DNA of 5,742 nucleotides from Candidatus Omnitrophota bacterium (GTDB lineage: Bacteria > Ratteibacteria > UBA8468 > B48-G9 > DTJG01): assembly GCA_023818725.1 (NCBI GenBank), contig JAMWBX010000098.1:1-5742 (forward strand), given 5' to 3'. The position numbers were made by a program, and so were the translations under genes. Positions within the stretch are counted from its first letter, which is position 1. Each line of letters opens with the position of its first letter. Under the pieces are notes generated by a model that was not told where the DNA came from, ran no database searches, and was given only the letters and a program-made list of their open reading frames with translations. Shown piece by piece: positions 5,320 through 5,742 of the stretch.

Positions 5320-5742
5320 GGCTGAACAGGAAGGATGCGATTATCCCGCCTTTCGAAACAAAAGTTCTAAACGAGGACGCAACAGATCAGGTGATAATCG
5401 ATTTTGATGGCGCAAAGAAAAAGGTATTCAAGGTAAACAGGGAAGAATCAATGGACCAGTGGCTGGAGTATCCTGTGAAAGACCGAAAAACATGGAACCA
5501 GTACAAAAAAAGATTGAACCCGGACTCCCCTTTAAGATTTCCTCGCTGGTGGGAAGATGAAAAAGAAAGGTTAAAAAACATAACATATCCTGTGGGGGTT
5601 TCTGCTGGAAGTTTTTTGGCTGGATGCGAACCTGGATCAAAATGGGTGTGGTTGAAATGAGAAAAAAATTCGGGAAAAATCTCATTGTATGCGGAGGCAT
5701 CGATAAAAGGATTTTTCAAAATCATTTGTATTACCTTGAAAC
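5196..5742 (+). pseudogene. Remnant of a second URO-D-superfamily gene with multiple deletions
   Basis: In the frame used from about 5196, the reading WFWDETIK..EGLPADV..PPFETKVL..SMDQWLEYPVKDRKTW..PRWW follows the protein at 1365-2477 closely from about its residue 20 to 165. At the T run 5612-5617 one base is missing: the first frame runs to TGA at 5658, while the -1 frame continues as F-G-W-M-R-T-W-I, matching residues 165-175. The sequence then jumps to VVEMRKKFGK and GGIDKR, which match residues 295-314, so about 116 codons are gone. After I-F it jumps again to NHLYYLE (matching residues 356-362), losing about 38 more in frame. The lost parts include the DSDGN and H346 regions, so no candidate active site remains. 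The N-terminal 20 residues are lost at the junction with the sialidase-like gene. It runs off the window. Real decay and faulty assembly are both possible. Confidence 0.75.

Overview
The window reads like a contig fragment from an uncultured, moderately AT-leaning bacterium. Taxonomy cannot be fixed from it. Three protein families occur together: ADP-ribosylglycohydrolase-like proteins, the non-HemE uroporphyrinogen decarboxylase (URO-D)/corrinoid methyltransferase superfamily, and Asp-box sialidase-like proteins. They are often abundant and paralogous in PVC-type and Omnitrophota/Poribacteria-like genomes, so such a lineage is a plausible but weak inference. The promoters that can be seen are ordinary sigma70 type. 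No tRNA, rRNA, CRISPR array, insertion sequence or plasmid/phage gene was found.

Left part (1-2477, + strand): a probable two-gene operon. First comes the 3' part of a tandem ADP-ribosylglycohydrolase-family protein, cut by the window edge; its first domain looks degenerate and its second largely intact. Eleven bases after its stop is an intact 370-residue URO-D-superfamily protein whose putative metal site differs from classic MtaA/CmuA-type methyltransferases. Both probably act in the cytoplasm, but no substrate can be assigned.

Middle part (2480-4292, - strand): two small exported coiled-coil proteins (260 and 122 residues) that are clearly paralogous, plus a broken gene upstream of them (3787-4292) that a one-base frameshift splits into two reading frames. 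The broken gene and the 122-residue gene appear to share a transcript from a good promoter at 4346-4373, ending at a good intrinsic terminator at 3321-3351. The 260-residue gene follows that terminator and may have its own promoter. It runs convergently into the URO-D gene with a 2-base gap.

Right part (4454-5742, + strand): a strong extended -10 promoter drives a sialidase-like gene that breaks off after about 222 codons. At about 5190-5200 it is joined to the remains of a second URO-D gene, a paralogue of the one at 1365-2477. That remnant has lost its N-terminus and has a one-base frameshift at a T run, an internal deletion of about 116 codons and a further in-frame deletion of about 38 codons. 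This is either real gene decay by recombination and deletion or an assembly artefact near a contig end; read mapping would decide.

No convincing new multi-gene system is present. The most original items are the two-member secreted coiled-coil family with its N-x-x-Y-Q repeat, the degenerate-plus-active tandem ADP-ribosylglycohydrolase paired with a URO-D protein, and the pile-up of deletions at the right edge.
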